A DNA stretch of 64,000 nt from positions 17,155 to 81,154 of the forward strand of contig SKCR01035566.1 of NCBI GenBank assembly GCA_019454045.1, in the 5' to 3' direction. This DNA comes from Zanthoxylum bungeanum (lineage: Eukaryota > Streptophyta > Magnoliopsida > Sapindales > Rutaceae). Under the pieces are notes generated by a model, which did no database searches, had not been told where the DNA came from, and saw nothing but the letters and a program-made list of their open reading frames with translations. Below, piece after piece: positions 42,890 through 55,489 of this stretch. How positions within the stretch are numbered: position 1 is the first letter of the stretch; each line of letters begins with the position of its first letter. The position numbers and the translations under genes are program-made.

Positions 42890-45477
42890 TGTTGGGGTTG
42901 GTGCTCAGAGCGCCAATCCGGACTGTATTTATGTCTGATTCATGAATACGAACATCCATTTTTCCATAATATTACTTATTTATGGTTGCACCTCTTATTT
43001 TTATATACGTATTCGATCTGATTACGATTAGATTGAAACTAATGTTGTTTAGTGATATGTATATATTAGACAAAGGCCCGATAATATAAATGCAGTACAC
43101 AGTTACAAAGCTAGTTTGTAATTGACATTGGGAAGTGTCACTGCTAAATGTATATTATCAAATATAGTTCCTAGTCAAGATACACTAACACAGGTTGGTT
43201 AGTCAAATTTGTTGAGACCAGTACATGTCGTATATCGAGACTTGGTCCGATGGTTTTTCCCAATGAACCATGAGTCTAGAGAGACTCGTATAGACGTGTA
43301 GGTGTTTATAGTGGATAAACATTGAACGACTCACCGAAGATTCTTAATAGATGGTACACCAACGTCAATAAGAATCTTCTCGGGTTGATTAGCATAGTGG
43401 TCCTTCGACTTGAGATACCACTGTGGATGTATGAGACATCATCCACACTTAGATGGCAGTCACGTCACCGATCTATTAGATCAGAGCTCCGCCTGTTCGT
43501 TGGGTGTGGACCGATCCTATCCTGTGTGTATCAAGATAGGATCCGTCAGTTCTGTGTACAGAGCATAGGTAGTCTATATATAATTAGCAGTCTGTTAAAT
43601 CTGTGGCCACAGTAAACTTCGGAAGTAAGTTCCGAATGTTATTTAGAGATTGCTAATAGATACGTCGACGGGATAATACCTATAGAGATTTGACGTTTAC
43701 ATCTATATCTCTGGGATTATCCGGATACCTGTGACGGACGAATTATATGTATGCAATGACCTCGACCTGTATGATTCAGCTAGTTTATCTGTGGTCGTCA
43801 TAATTTACTGGTGGGTAAATTATGGACACGAAATGGATTTTGTGACGGATATACCTGAATCTAGAGAGTCTCACTAATGAAATATACTCGTAGAGCACTA
43901 GGGCAACTTTTATGAATAATGTTGATTATTTATAAATCGTTTAAACGTTAAACGAAAAATACATGCGAACGGGCGAACCGTCATTTCCTAATTAATGTGT
44001 ATTTGTATTTAATATATGATATTATTAAATACACATTAATAAATTGTCAATAAAGGTATTTGACATATATCATTAATTATGTATTTGAAATATTTAAAGT
44101 AAATATAATACATATATTTGAGATATTTTATTTAATTAATTATTTAATTGTTAAAAAAGATTAATATAATTAAAATATAAATATCTCATCAAATGATAAA
44201 GTTAGGAAATGATTATAAGTGTAAATGTTTGACTTTACATTAAAGGAAAAGGTTGTCAAGTTGAATTTGACTTCCTTGGATATTTCTTTTAATTGTTAAA
44301 ATTGAAAATATCATTTTTCCTTTTTTATTTGTAATTTTCGGCCATTACTTATTAAATATAAGTGTTATAGTTTTTAAGTTGCCATTGTTGACTTGTTTGT
44401 ATCATTAAAGTGTAATGATAAAAGCAAAACAAGTTGATAAACCACTAAATGAACAAAAGCAAAATATCTAGATTTTTATTTATTTATTACAAAATTCGGC
44501 CAATGCTTATTTTGGAGGAGTATATATTGTTTTGTTTTATTTTAGGGTTTAACAAGTTCATTTGATACAAAATAAACATAAAAGAAGGTTGAGAGAAAAG
44601 GCTTGGAGGCAAAAAAAGAAAGCTTGGAAAAATCTTGTTTTTTGTAAGTTTTTCTTTAAAGTCTTCAACATAGAAAATGTTTCTAATATGCTTAGCTTCC
44701 ATTTTGTGATGCTTTGATGTTATCTCTACTCTTATAGTTTGTGTTTATATGGTGTGAACTTTGATGAAAGATAAAAGCATGTAAATAAGCTTGAAATTGT
44801 TTCAAAGCTTTACTTTTGATTTTTAGAAAATCAAGTTGCCATTCTAGAGTTGGTATGCCACTCCTTGGTGACCTAAAATTGTTATAGAGTTGTTTCAAAG
44901 TGGTAAGGCTAGATTGGTGAAGTATTGAATGGATTAAAGTGTTGGATTTTAAAGATTTGGTAAAATTGGACAATTTGATGAAATTGAAAAATTAGGATTC
45001 ATAACCTTCTCCGAATTTGGGGATTTTCATATATGTGATGTATTATGGTATGAATATGATGCGTGTAAAATTTTGGGATAATTGGATTTGATCTTGGCTT
45101 GTTTTTTAACAAAATGACCAAATTGTAAAAAAAAACTGAAAATTGGGGGTGCTCTCGGCAATTTCAGAAAAATTGGGGATTTGTGTGAAATCTGATTTTG
45201 ATGCATTATATGTGTTGAAAACATTTTAGAATGATTTAGAATCATCAAAAATTGTATTTGACAACTTTTGGACTAAAATGATAAATTTACAAAGTTTTTG
45301 GGCAATTCGGTAATATACCAAGAAATTTGATTTCTTGTGTAATTTTTCAGAATTTGATATTGGATAATTAAATAAATAAATTATTTCATTGATCCGAGAA
45401 AAATTTTGAAATCGGAAAATTTTTGATTTTCCACTATTCCGCTGCGTTACCGATATTCCCCTTAAAAAATCCCAACA
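42890..45477 (+). repeat. Element B 5' LTR
   Basis: It closely matches 49651-52241. Short ORFs inside (43322-43615, 44487-44702, 44692-44973, 45027-45248) are LTR sequence without domains. Confidence 0.92.
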
Positions 45478-45480
45478 AAA

Positions 45481-45493
45481 TGGTATCCGAGCC
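45481..45493 (+). other. Element B primer-binding site
   Basis: TGGTATCCGAGCC is an initiator-tRNA-Met type site three bases after the LTR. Confidence 0.85.
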
Positions 45494-45731
45494 TTTGTCT
45501 GATTCTGGACACCCTGATATGATTAGCCCTTTAAAATCTAATGTTTGTTCTTATCCTTACTTGATACATACATGCTTTCATTTAATTTGATTAAATTTAA
45601 AGTGTATGACACTTTATGGAATATCCCCGCTTAATAAAGTTTTAAAGTAACTGGTATTTGGAATACTTGTTTCTTGGTTCGCCTTGTCAATACGGTTTAT
45701 AAATATTTTTCCGTGACTACATCCGAGACCG

Positions 45732-46022
45732 TGCCTCTGTTGTGAGGGTGTAGCCGATAGAGATTTATTTATGCCGAATGTATATTAGATACTAGATAAA
45801 TTAAAGCGAAAGCGGAATCCTGAACGTGCCCTAGCTGTCAGGGTTACGCAAGTAACTTGAGTTTATCATTGACGAGTTTAACCTTGGTACGTCTCCTTGT
45901 GGGCCTGCCTTAGCAGCGACAACGAGAAACGACCAGGACCGGAACCTATGAGTCACTAGTGAATGATTGACAATGAGTTGTCTACCTGTGAATATACGTA
46001 GGCGAGACCGTGCCTCTGTTGT
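45732..46022 (+). repeat. Four-fold leader motif, element B
   Basis: GTGCCTCTGTTGT, GTGCCCTAGCTGT, CTGCCTTAGCAGC and GTGCCTCTGTTGT start at 45732, 45826, 45905 and 46010 (steps 94, 79, 105). The last two steps are identical to those in element A although the motif bases have changed. Confidence 0.8.
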
Positions 46023-49000
46023 GAGTCGAAATATATTCATGGGGTCCTCTTCCCATTATGGAATTCGATTTAATTATTGAATTCTCATTTTTCCGTTGGG
46101 ATTACGGTATTACGTAAAATAGTGGGAGGCACTGCTAAGTTTAAAAATCCTTAACTTAGGCAGTGTGTATTATTATGGAAATAGCCGCTTGTTTGTTTTC
46201 CTCAATCTATATTAGATAGAATTAAACTTTAATTCACTGCACACATATTTTGATATGTTATCTGACTTGACTCTTGGTTGCAGTTATTCTAGAATAGGTT
46301 CTAGATACTACTAGACTAGGATATTATTAGATTGGTCTAAACCATCGGGAACTATTGTTCCGATTTTCTTCAAAAATCAAGATGGTTAATGACTTAGTTT
46401 CTAAGTCATGATAGATAATGTAGATAGATATCCCTTTTAGGATATAATACTTTAGAGAGAATAGTTTCTTATGCAGTAAGAATTGACTTGAATTAGTTCA
46501 TGTATCGAGATTCTTGACTGGTATTAAGAAAGCCCCATTAGGTATTTGTTTATCTAGTAATGACGTTTTATTAGCTTTAATGACCTATAGAGGCAATGTG
46601 TCTGACACAATTTTCTAATCAATTATTTACAATTGTTGTGAATAGTTGAATGCAAATATTAAAGCTAAAAAAAAGAGATGCGTATAGTTGTGTATAGAAA
46701 ATATCGATTTTCACAATGCTACAACTATAGGTATTAGATACAGATCTCCCATCTAGTTATTTAAAAATATTAGTTAACGATTTTTTTGATATTTGATATT
46801 TGATATCGGAACTCGCGACTATTGGATATTTACTTGTTCTTTATAAACAATTGTTATATATTTTAAATATAACTAGTAGTGTCATTGGCGTAGTGATAAA
46901 CATTAAGAAAAATTATTCGGTAAAATAAATAATTTAGAACGGTGTTTTATGAGTTTAATCACTTAAGCATTATATGCTTATTCCGTATGGTAAGGATGGT
47001 TTGATAAAAGATCACACACCACACATCCTTATCCATTTAATGATATTGTATTCAGGAAGGTGATTAAAATCTCGTTTAACCAATGATTTGTCATTGGACC
47101 ACCAGATTCATTAAACTGATACATTAGATGTATGTAGTTTTAATGAATTGTAATTGCTTAAGGTAGTTTTCTTTACTTCGTAACTTAGTTTATGAATTGT
47201 CATAACTTAGTTACGTGTTTCGAAAAGAACACATATTGAACGTCTTGAAATGATCAAGAACTTTCAATCTGTTTTGATGAAACATAGGTTGAACATTTTT
47301 TACTTGTTCAAATATATTCAATCTGAAGTTTTGTGAGAACTCTATCATTAGAATTCATTACATGTCTTTGAACTGTTCAAAGATATTTGATACGATCAAA
47401 CATATGAATTTAAAGCAATTAGTTCTAAAGTTATTCAGTGAATATGATTCTTATTCAATATTATACTTCCACGATTCCATCTTGATGGAATTGAGTAGTG
47501 GCAGCAGTCGAATCTTATATGATTTGATTCGTTTGATATTGAATGTTACCAAATTAGTTTCAATACTCTTGGGGATATGCTCCAGTAACACTAGTTCATC
47601 CTTTTAATTTAGGTTCCATTAATTTCCACAGTTGCATATATGATATGTATAGGTAGAAAATCTGAATCTTGAAAAGTTTGAGATTTGAATCTTTCTATTT
47701 ATATAATAGTTATATAATGGAAATTACTTACACCTCGGAGGTATAAGTAAAAGTTTATCATTTATTATATTTTATAGAATATTGTATTCTATTTAATAAA
47801 ATATCTTTCCTAATATCCTAAGTAATAAAATCATTTTATTACTTGGTGTGTAACATCATATGTTAATTATTGTAAAAATGACTTGACTTATTGAAGTCAA
47901 ATGTGAGAATGATAAACTATAATTGGAACTACGTAATTAATAAGATGAAACAACCTTTATACATCTTCCGTACAAGTCCAATAGGATAACAGAATCATTT
48001 ACGAGTATTTGATACTTAATGGTTTTGTTGTTTTATTATTGAAGAAAATTATCCTATAACTTATAATGGAAGAGATATTTGATATCGATTCTGGAAGTTC
48101 ACCATTGAACCATAGATCTAAGATTGTTCAAAGCTTACTACGATCAAGTTTTGAACTTGAATAAGCTTTCATTATGAATTAGTTCATGATATGTGTTAAT
48201 TGTTTGCGCAGTGTGAGCTTATTAAAGGTTTGACCTTTACAGTATGACAGTAAGAAAAGTTATACTCAGCAATCTATTGTAGATTCTGAGGAAACTTGTC
48301 TCTAGTCACACTAATTGAACAATTAAGGATATATTGGTTAATGTTGATATTAAACTGTACATTTTAGCTAAAGAATGCAAAGTGGCATTTTTGAATGACT
48401 TATTCAGATAAGAGATCAGTTGTGATTTCTTTGTTTGAAGAGTTCATTCTGGAATGGCCCTAGAGTTTGTGTTCTACTGAGATCGCAGTTTAGTGTGCTA
48501 GCTTATAGAGCCTTCCGGAAATCCGTATTCTCTATTTTTGATATCAGTCAGATTGTCTGATCTTGTCAAAGTATAGAGAATACATATGTGCTTGAATGGT
48601 TAGTGGGAGCGTACAAATTACTTTCTAGTGTTATATATCCTAACAACATTATCATTATTATAGTAATAATGAGATGTTTGTAAGGTAAAGATTTACCTAA
48701 GTCTTCTTTACTCCGTGAAAGCAGTGGGAGTAGTCTCTGTTATTTGATATAAAGTTTTATATATGATATAAAACTTGGAGACTTATGAGATACTTCTATT
48801 AGTCGTGCATTAGATATGATCTATTAAATGACATAACTAGGCTATCTGTATGACAGTTAGTATAACTGTTGGACAGTTATTGTGTGTCTTATATAAAGTA
48901 TTCATCTTTCGTAAAGGATGATTCCTTTTTCGAAAGAGATATTGATTAGAATGTCTAATCAATCTTATGTATCATTTGAAGATGACATAATAAATACTTT

Positions 49001-49637
49001 ATAATGTGCGATTGTAGATATCGATTTAATCATAATTGTTACGAGTTATTTTGATATCCTATAGACCATATGATGGATCTTGAAACACGTTATTTGTGAT
49101 CTTTGAGATATTAAGAACGAGTTTCTAGTTCATGGAGAAAACATTCTGCAACCAATAGGGTCATATTAGTTTTAAGACTAATTATGACGTTAGACAGTCT
49201 ATGTCATAAAGAGTCACAAAAGATGCAGTGGGAGTGTCACGAAAGATTCTACTATTTAGTGGAATTAGAAGCAACTTATGAAGTCTTGACTTATGAAGTT
49301 GCATAGTTACTTTATAAATTAGAAGTTTTATATTGGTGTTATGCTTGCGGTTGTCCGCATAGTATTTTGGATTTGATCCCTGAATACTAGGACAACTCAG
49401 TAGCTGTAGCACAATACTGATGTAGCGTCTCATTCATATTAAAGTATAATTTAGATTCTACAAAATATGAAAGATGCTGGCTATGGGAAACGATTGAGTT
49501 TGTTTGACAAACTCGTAATGTTATAGCGAACTTACTTCTTGTTGACTACCTCTTAAGTGTTTGGTGAGCTTTTGAGGGCTATGTGTATACGATACACATT
49601 GAGATGTGTATATGATACCGTGGATTGGCACTAGAGC

Positions 49638-49646
49638 AAGTGGGAG
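49638..49646 (+). other. Element B polypurine tract
   Basis: AAGTGGGAG lies four bases before the 3' LTR, the same core as the Copia-2 PPT. Confidence 0.85.
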
Positions 49647-49650
49647 AAAT

Positions 49651-52241
49651 TGTTGGGGTTAGTGCTCAGAGCGCCAATCCGGACCGTATTTATGTCTGAT
49701 TCATGAATACGAACATCCCTTCTTCCATAATATTACTTATTTATGGTTGCACCTCTTGTTTTTATATACGTATTCGATCTGATTACGATTAGATTGAAAC
49801 AAAATGTTGTTTAGTGATATGTATATATTAGACAAAGGCCCGATAATATATAATGCAGTACACAGTTACAAAGCTAGTTTGTAATTGACATTGGGAAGTG
49901 TCATTGCTAAATGTATATTATCAAATTAGTTCCTGGTCAAGATTCACTAACACAGGTCGGTTAGTCAAATCTGTTGAGACCAGTACATGTCTTATATCGA
50001 GACTTGGTCCGATGGTTTATCCCAATGAACCATGAGTCTATGGAGACTCGTATAGACGTGTAGGTGTTTATAGTGGATAAACATGAACAACTCACCGAAG
50101 ATTCTTAATGGATGGTACACCAACGTCAATAAGAATCTTCTCGGGTTGAGTAGCATAGTGGTCCTTCGACTTGAGATACCACTGTGGATGTATGAGAGAT
50201 CATCCACACTTAGATGGCAGTCATGTCACCGAATCTATTAGATCAGACCTCCGCCTGTTCATTGGGGGTGGACCGATCCTATCCTGTGTGTATCAAGATA
50301 GGATCCGTCAGTTCTGTGTACAGAGCATAGGTAGTCTATATATAATTAACAGTCTGTTAAATCTGTGGCCACAGTAAACTTCGAAAGTAAGTTCCGAATG
50401 TTATTTAGAGATTGCTAATGGATACGTCGATGGGATAATACTTATAGAGATTTGACGTTTACATTTATATCTCTGGGATTATCCGGATACCTGTGACGGA
50501 CGGATTATACGTATGCAATGACCTCGACCTGTATGATTCAGCTAGTTTATCTTGGGTCGTCATAATTTACGGGTGGGTAAATTATGGACACAAAATTGGA
50601 TTTTGTGACGGATATACCTGAATCTAGAGAGTCTCACTAATGAAATATACTCGTAGAGCACTAGGGAAACTTTTATAAATAATGTTGATTATTTATAAAT
50701 CGTTAAACGTTAAACGAAAAATACATGCGAACGGGCCGAACCGTCATTTCCTAATTAATGTGTATTTGTATTTAATATATGATATTATTAAATACACATT
50801 AATAAATTGTCAAATAAAGGTATTTGACATATATCATTAATATATGTATTTGAATATTTAAAGTAAATATAATACATATATTTGAGATATTTTATTTAAT
50901 TAATTATTTAATTATTTAATTGTTAAATGATTAATATAATTAAAATATAAATATCTCATCAAATGATAAAGTTAGGAAATGATTATATTGTAAATGTTTG
51001 ACTTTACATTAAAGGAAAAGGTTGTCAAATTGAATTTGACTTCCTTGGATATTTCTTTTAATTGTTAAAATTGAAAATATCATTTTTCCTTTTTTTTTGT
51101 AATTTTCGGCCATTACTTATTAAATATAAGTGTTATACTTTTTAAGTTGCCATTGTTGACTTGTTTAGAATCATTAAAGTGTAATGATAAAGCAAAACAA
51201 TTTGATAAACCATTAAATGAAACAAAAGTAAAATATCTAGATATTTTATTTATTTCTCCCTAAAATTCGGCCAAGGCTTATTTTGGAGGAGGTATATATT
51301 GTTTTGTTTCATTTTTAGGGTTTAACAAGTTCATTTGATACAAAATAAACCATAATAAGTTGAGAGAAAAGGCTTGGAGGCTAAAGAAGAAAGCTTGGAC
51401 AAATCTTGTTTTTGTAATTTTTCTTTAAAGTCTTCAACATAGAAAATGTTTCTAATATTCTTAGCTTAATTTTGTGATGCTTTGATGTTATCTCTACTCT
51501 TATAGTTTGTGTTTATATGGTTGTGAACTTTGATGAAAGATAAAAGCATGTAAGTAAGCTTGAAATTGTTTCAAAGCTTTACTTTTGATTTTTAGAAAAT
51601 CAAGTTGTCATTCTAGAGTTGGTAAGCCACTCCTTGGTGACCTAAAATTGTTCTAGAGTTGTTTCAAAGTGGTGAGGCTATATTGGTGAAGTATTGAATG
51701 GATTAAAGTGTTGGATTTTAAAGATTTGGTAAAATTGGACAATTTGATGAAATTGAAAAATTAGGGTTCATAACCTTCTCCAAATTTGGGACTTTTCATA
51801 TATGTGATGTATTATGGTATGAATATGATGAATGTAAAATTTTGGGTTAATTGGATTTTATGGCTTGTTTTTTAACAAAATGACCTAATTGCAAAAAACT
51901 GAAAATTGGGGGTACTCTCGGTAATTTCAGAAAAATTGGGGATTTGTGTGAAATCTGATTTTGATGCATTAGATGTGTTGGAAAATATTTTAGAAATGCT
52001 TTAGAATCATCCAAAATTGTATTTGACAACTTTTGGACTAAAATAATAAATTTATAAAGTTTTGGGGCAATTCGATAATTACCAAGAAATTTGATTTCTT
52101 TTGTAATTTTTCAGAATTTGATAATTGGATAATTAAATAAATAAGTTTATTTATTTGATCCGAGAAAAATTTTGAAATCGGAAAATTTTGATTTTCCACT
52201 ATTCCGCTGCGTTACCGATATTCCCCTTAAAAATCCCAACA
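49651..52241 (+). repeat. Element B 3' LTR
   Basis: The partner of 42890-45477, followed by the TSD GCCAT at 52242-52246. Confidence 0.92.
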
Positions 52242-52246
52242 GCCAT

Positions 52247-54099
52247 CTATAGGAGTGAAGCAGTTTCTCGCTATGACTGTTATGTCAACGACCACTACAC
52301 CGTTGGGCTCGCAGCCCGTAGAGAGTACGGATAATCCTGCGAGGGGATTAATCGGGTAATAACGTAGTCGCCACCCGGTATAAAACACTATGAATGATTT
52401 AAGGCCGCACTACTTCTCTCACAAGGTTCGACCTTAAACTTGTTTAGGTTCTGAATGATCCCTTATTGATATCAGTATAATACGCTTAAATGAGGTATTC
52501 CCATATCTTATAATGCAGTATCACACATGCAAGCATTTTAAAGGCATACAATTTACATATAGGCATGAATAATAAAAGAATAATAAATAAAACAAGTAAA
52601 TATCTCTACATTATTACAACAGTGGTAAGAAAATGATACTGAAACAGATCTGGGCCTGCATCTTATAGGCCTGGCCTCGATGAGGCGTAGCCGGATATGA
52701 GTATTGGATATGTATGTCTGGTCAGACTTACTAGAAATCTGGCTGGATATTCAGCATGGATCAGAAACGTTAAAAATAGGTGTAGTAGCAAACAACGAAA
52801 TTAGAATCCCAGAGTGTTAAATGATACATAAGAAAAATGAACATAGTGATATGCAGTAATTAGATGGATGCAATAGCTAAAATAACACAGAAAGTAATAT
52901 AATCATGGGGAAAGACGTGTAAAGTGAGCAGAAATTAAAGATTCATATATCGATGATAAAATAGTAATCTTGATAGTGATGCAATGTCATGCCAATGACC
53001 AGAAAGCAAAATAACAGTAGTAAAATCATGCATGTAAAGTGACAGGGTAGGTCTCTTATCAGTTTAATTTCAGAATGTCTAGGATATACATATCATGCAT
53101 CTATGTCCGACCAGACTTGCCAGATATGTGTCGTGGACATGGATCTAGAATCTTACATATACTATCAGTAAATAATATAATAAGACAGTAAAATAAACAC
53201 AAAAATATGCATAGGGTAATAGACAATTAATATAAAGGCAGAGACATGCATACAATAGAATCATGTATAATAAATCAGTAAATAAATAAGATCTGGCATA
53301 AACGATTAAAATTAATCCAATCCTTGTATATGACTACTCATCAGGTCGTACCTTTTGTTATAGTTTAGCTCAGAAATAAACTTATGATTGCTGGATCATT
53401 GCTTTTTTGTTACTGAAATGAGGGGAATTCCATGGATTCTACTGGTTTTTCTTCTCACAAGATTTCTCTCTGTAAATTTGTAGTGTTTCAGTTTTGCAGA
53501 GTGTTCGTAAGTAATTTCTTGGTGAATTGTGTAAAAAGAGAAACTATTTTTTTTATAGGAAAATGGTTAAGCCTAAAAATGGAAGGGGGAGACAGAATTC
53601 TCTCCCCTTCTCCAGTGATTGCCAGTCTGATGTGTCAATTACAGCTCGATACATATCCGGCTGGATCTACCACTTGCGAAATACATCCGGCCGAACATAT
53701 CATGCCCGTAAGTTCAGTAATTGAATATCTTCATGATAAATTACAGCCCAATATACATCCGGCCATGTATGCAACCCAAATTATATATCCATCTGGACAT
53801 GCATTTTGAATTGCATACCTGGCTGGATATCAATCAGATCTCTTGATTCCAGGGATTGATTATCAACACGTTTTTGAAAACTGGATCTATCCGATCGGAT
53901 CTTTGGTTTTCGACGTATATCCAGCCGGTGATTTTAGTTTGGATAAAGGTAGGCCGAACATAGATGATCTATGTCTGGCCATTGTTTGGCAATGTTTTCT
54001 GAAGTTCCATTCCCTTCTGGTATTCATCCTTGCAACTTTTCAATCTTTCAGGAGTGTCCCCACAAGAGACTCATCATTAGACTATACATAAAAATACAC
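52247..54099. other. Unassigned repetitive DNA, no gene supported
   Basis: This is the target sequence to the right of element B. It shows no gag/pol similarity. About eight CCGGC/TGGATAT words occur at 52690-53935, several as TACAT(AT)CCGGC with variants. A 125-codon open stretch (53432-53809) arises partly from them (giving YPAG and IHPA in its translation) and has no recognisable domain. It may belong to the same old Gypsy element as 40767-42889, but this could not be shown. Confidence 0.4.
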
Positions 54100-54330
54100 T
54101 GTCAACACTAAGTTCAAGTTTATCTGTCACGAAATCTAATTTCGTGTCCATAATTGACCCACTCGTAAATAATGATGACCACTGATAAACTCAATAAACT
54201 ATGCAAGTTGAGGTCATCTTATACATATAATCCCTTTGTCACAAGTAATTCATATTATACCGGAGATATCGATATGAATGTCAAATTTGTAAGGTATATG
54301 TAAGCACCATTATAATCAATGAAGTATTTT
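54100..54330 (-). repeat. Diverged fragment of element A/B LTR, reversed
   Basis: In reverse complement it aligns with about 31610-31800 of element A, sharing GATTATATGTAT, ATGACCTC(A/G)ACTTGCATAG, GTGGTC(A/G)TCAT, ATTATGGAC and TTTCGTGA in the same order. It is more diverged than A is from its own copy, so it is an older relic. Confidence 0.75.
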
Positions 54331-54627
54331 GATGATGCAACCCTAGCAACGTCGATGCACACACGCAACTGCAACGTAAAAATAAAGCTCAATCAATAAG
54401 CGTGATTCAAGATTTTATAGCTTTGGACTTTAAATGTAAATGTGTTGATATCTAAGTATTTCTAAGCTCATAAGATTCATGCATGCTCATATAAGTCTAA
54501 GGTTCAAGCACATACAAGTTTTTGAACTACAATACTGAGTTTTATGTACTGAGACCGACATACCGGTATCTGATACCTTACTTGTATGCTCTCTGGAACC
54601 GGTTTCATTCATACCGGCCTTCATATC
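54331..54627. other. Left flank of Gypsy element with ACCGGTAT repeats
   Basis: No gene is seen. The end (54540-54627) has ACATACCGGTATCTGATACC and CTCTCTGGAACCGG, which resemble 62080-62200 on the far side of the Gypsy element. Confidence 0.45.
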
Positions 54628-55165
54628 TGATGAGAACCTACCTGGAGGAAAGTCAGACAAACCCATAAAATATTGTTATCCACTCAACTCATGTGAAACC
54701 CACAAAAGATTGTTATGAGCGCCCAGGAAAGCATAACGAGGTTTAGAGATTAGAAACCCATGAAGAACAAAGCCTCACGAACCCCTAATTGCTTGAAACG
54801 CCACAAAGGACAGCAACCCCTTTGATAAGTTTTTGAAGAGAATCCACCCTTCCATGGTTAGCCATCACGGCCTCACCACCAATGTGCCTGAAGGCAATAT
54901 TAATTTTTAGGTTCAAAACATTCATGCATTTTATTAATGAAAAACTTATTTAAATAGTACAATGGAAACCCTAATTGTAATATGTTAAAAAACCAGAAAT
55001 AACCCTAGGTAATAATCTTTGTTACAAATAAAATCCTGGGCCCCTAATATTTGGCCCACTCTAGAATAAACACCAATATTAAAACCTAGGGCCCCTAACA
55101 GTTGGCCCACTCTAAAATAAACACTATCATTAACCCCATCTAGGAGGCATTCCCTTGTATATTTT
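54628..55165 (-). repeat. Gypsy 3' LTR (right boundary approximate)
   Basis: On the plus strand it starts TGATGAGAACCTACC. On the minus strand it has a poly-A region with ATTAATAAAATGC (about 54930-54950). It includes a 51-bp tandem repeat GGGCCCCTAA...TTGGCCCACTCTA (55038 and 55089). The right limit is set by the polyprotein tail and is uncertain by about 100 bp. Confidence 0.6.
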
Positions 55166-55330
55166 CGACCCCTTCATTGCCAAATAACTTGAATGGATTA
55201 TTTGGCTTCATCCTTGGATGCTTGGATCCATATTTCGAGCCTTGTTTTCTTGATGCTCCTTGTATCATATCATTCTCCTCTTCTTTAAGAAGATTCGTCC
55301 TCGAATCCTTAAGGTCAATCAGTAATGTCC
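55166..55330 (-). pseudogene. Gypsy polyprotein C-terminal tail
   Basis: On the minus strand, LKDSRTNLLKEEENDMIQ is a typical last segment of plant Gypsy polyproteins (SRTNxxxEGENDD-type). It is separated from integrase by the minisatellite at 55490-55765. Confidence 0.65.
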
Positions 55331-55489
55331 GAACACTTTATCTCTAACCAAATCTGATTTGTCTTTCTGATTTTTTTTTGGTGCAGGATTTGTGTTTTTT
55401 TTTCCACAGCCCACTTTTTTCTGCTTTTTTTGGAAATTTTTGAATCCAGCACATGCAGGATGACAAAAGAAAAATAAATAAAGAAAGGA

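Larger units (their letters stand above)
45478..49637 (+). other. Element B interior, non-coding but conserved with element A
   Basis: It is collinear with 33325-37562. It carries the leader motif at 45732, 45826, 45905 and 46010 and AGTGGGAG words at 48602, 48723 and 49227, with AGTGGCAG at 47496. The 81-codon ORF at 47362-47607 shows no domain and is not open in element A. Confidence 0.7.
42890..52241 (+). mobile_element. Element B: ORF-less LTR retrotransposon related to element A
   Basis: It is 9.35 kb with LTRs 42890-45477 (2588 bp) and 49651-52241 (2591 bp), ends TGTTGGGG...TCCCAACA and TSD GCCAT (42885-42889/52242-52246). The PBS is TGGTATCCGAGCC (45481-45493), and the PPT is AAGTGGGAG just before the 3' LTR (49638-49646). 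The interior lacks ORFs above about 81 codons. LTR and interior align with element A along their length but with clear divergence, so the two are subfamilies of one non-autonomous family. Confidence 0.9.

Noticed and set aside
53432..53809. 125-codon ORF with an apparent hydrophobic start
   Set aside because: Composition follows a local CCGGC/TGGAT repeat; no recognisable domain, promoter or neighbour supports a gene.
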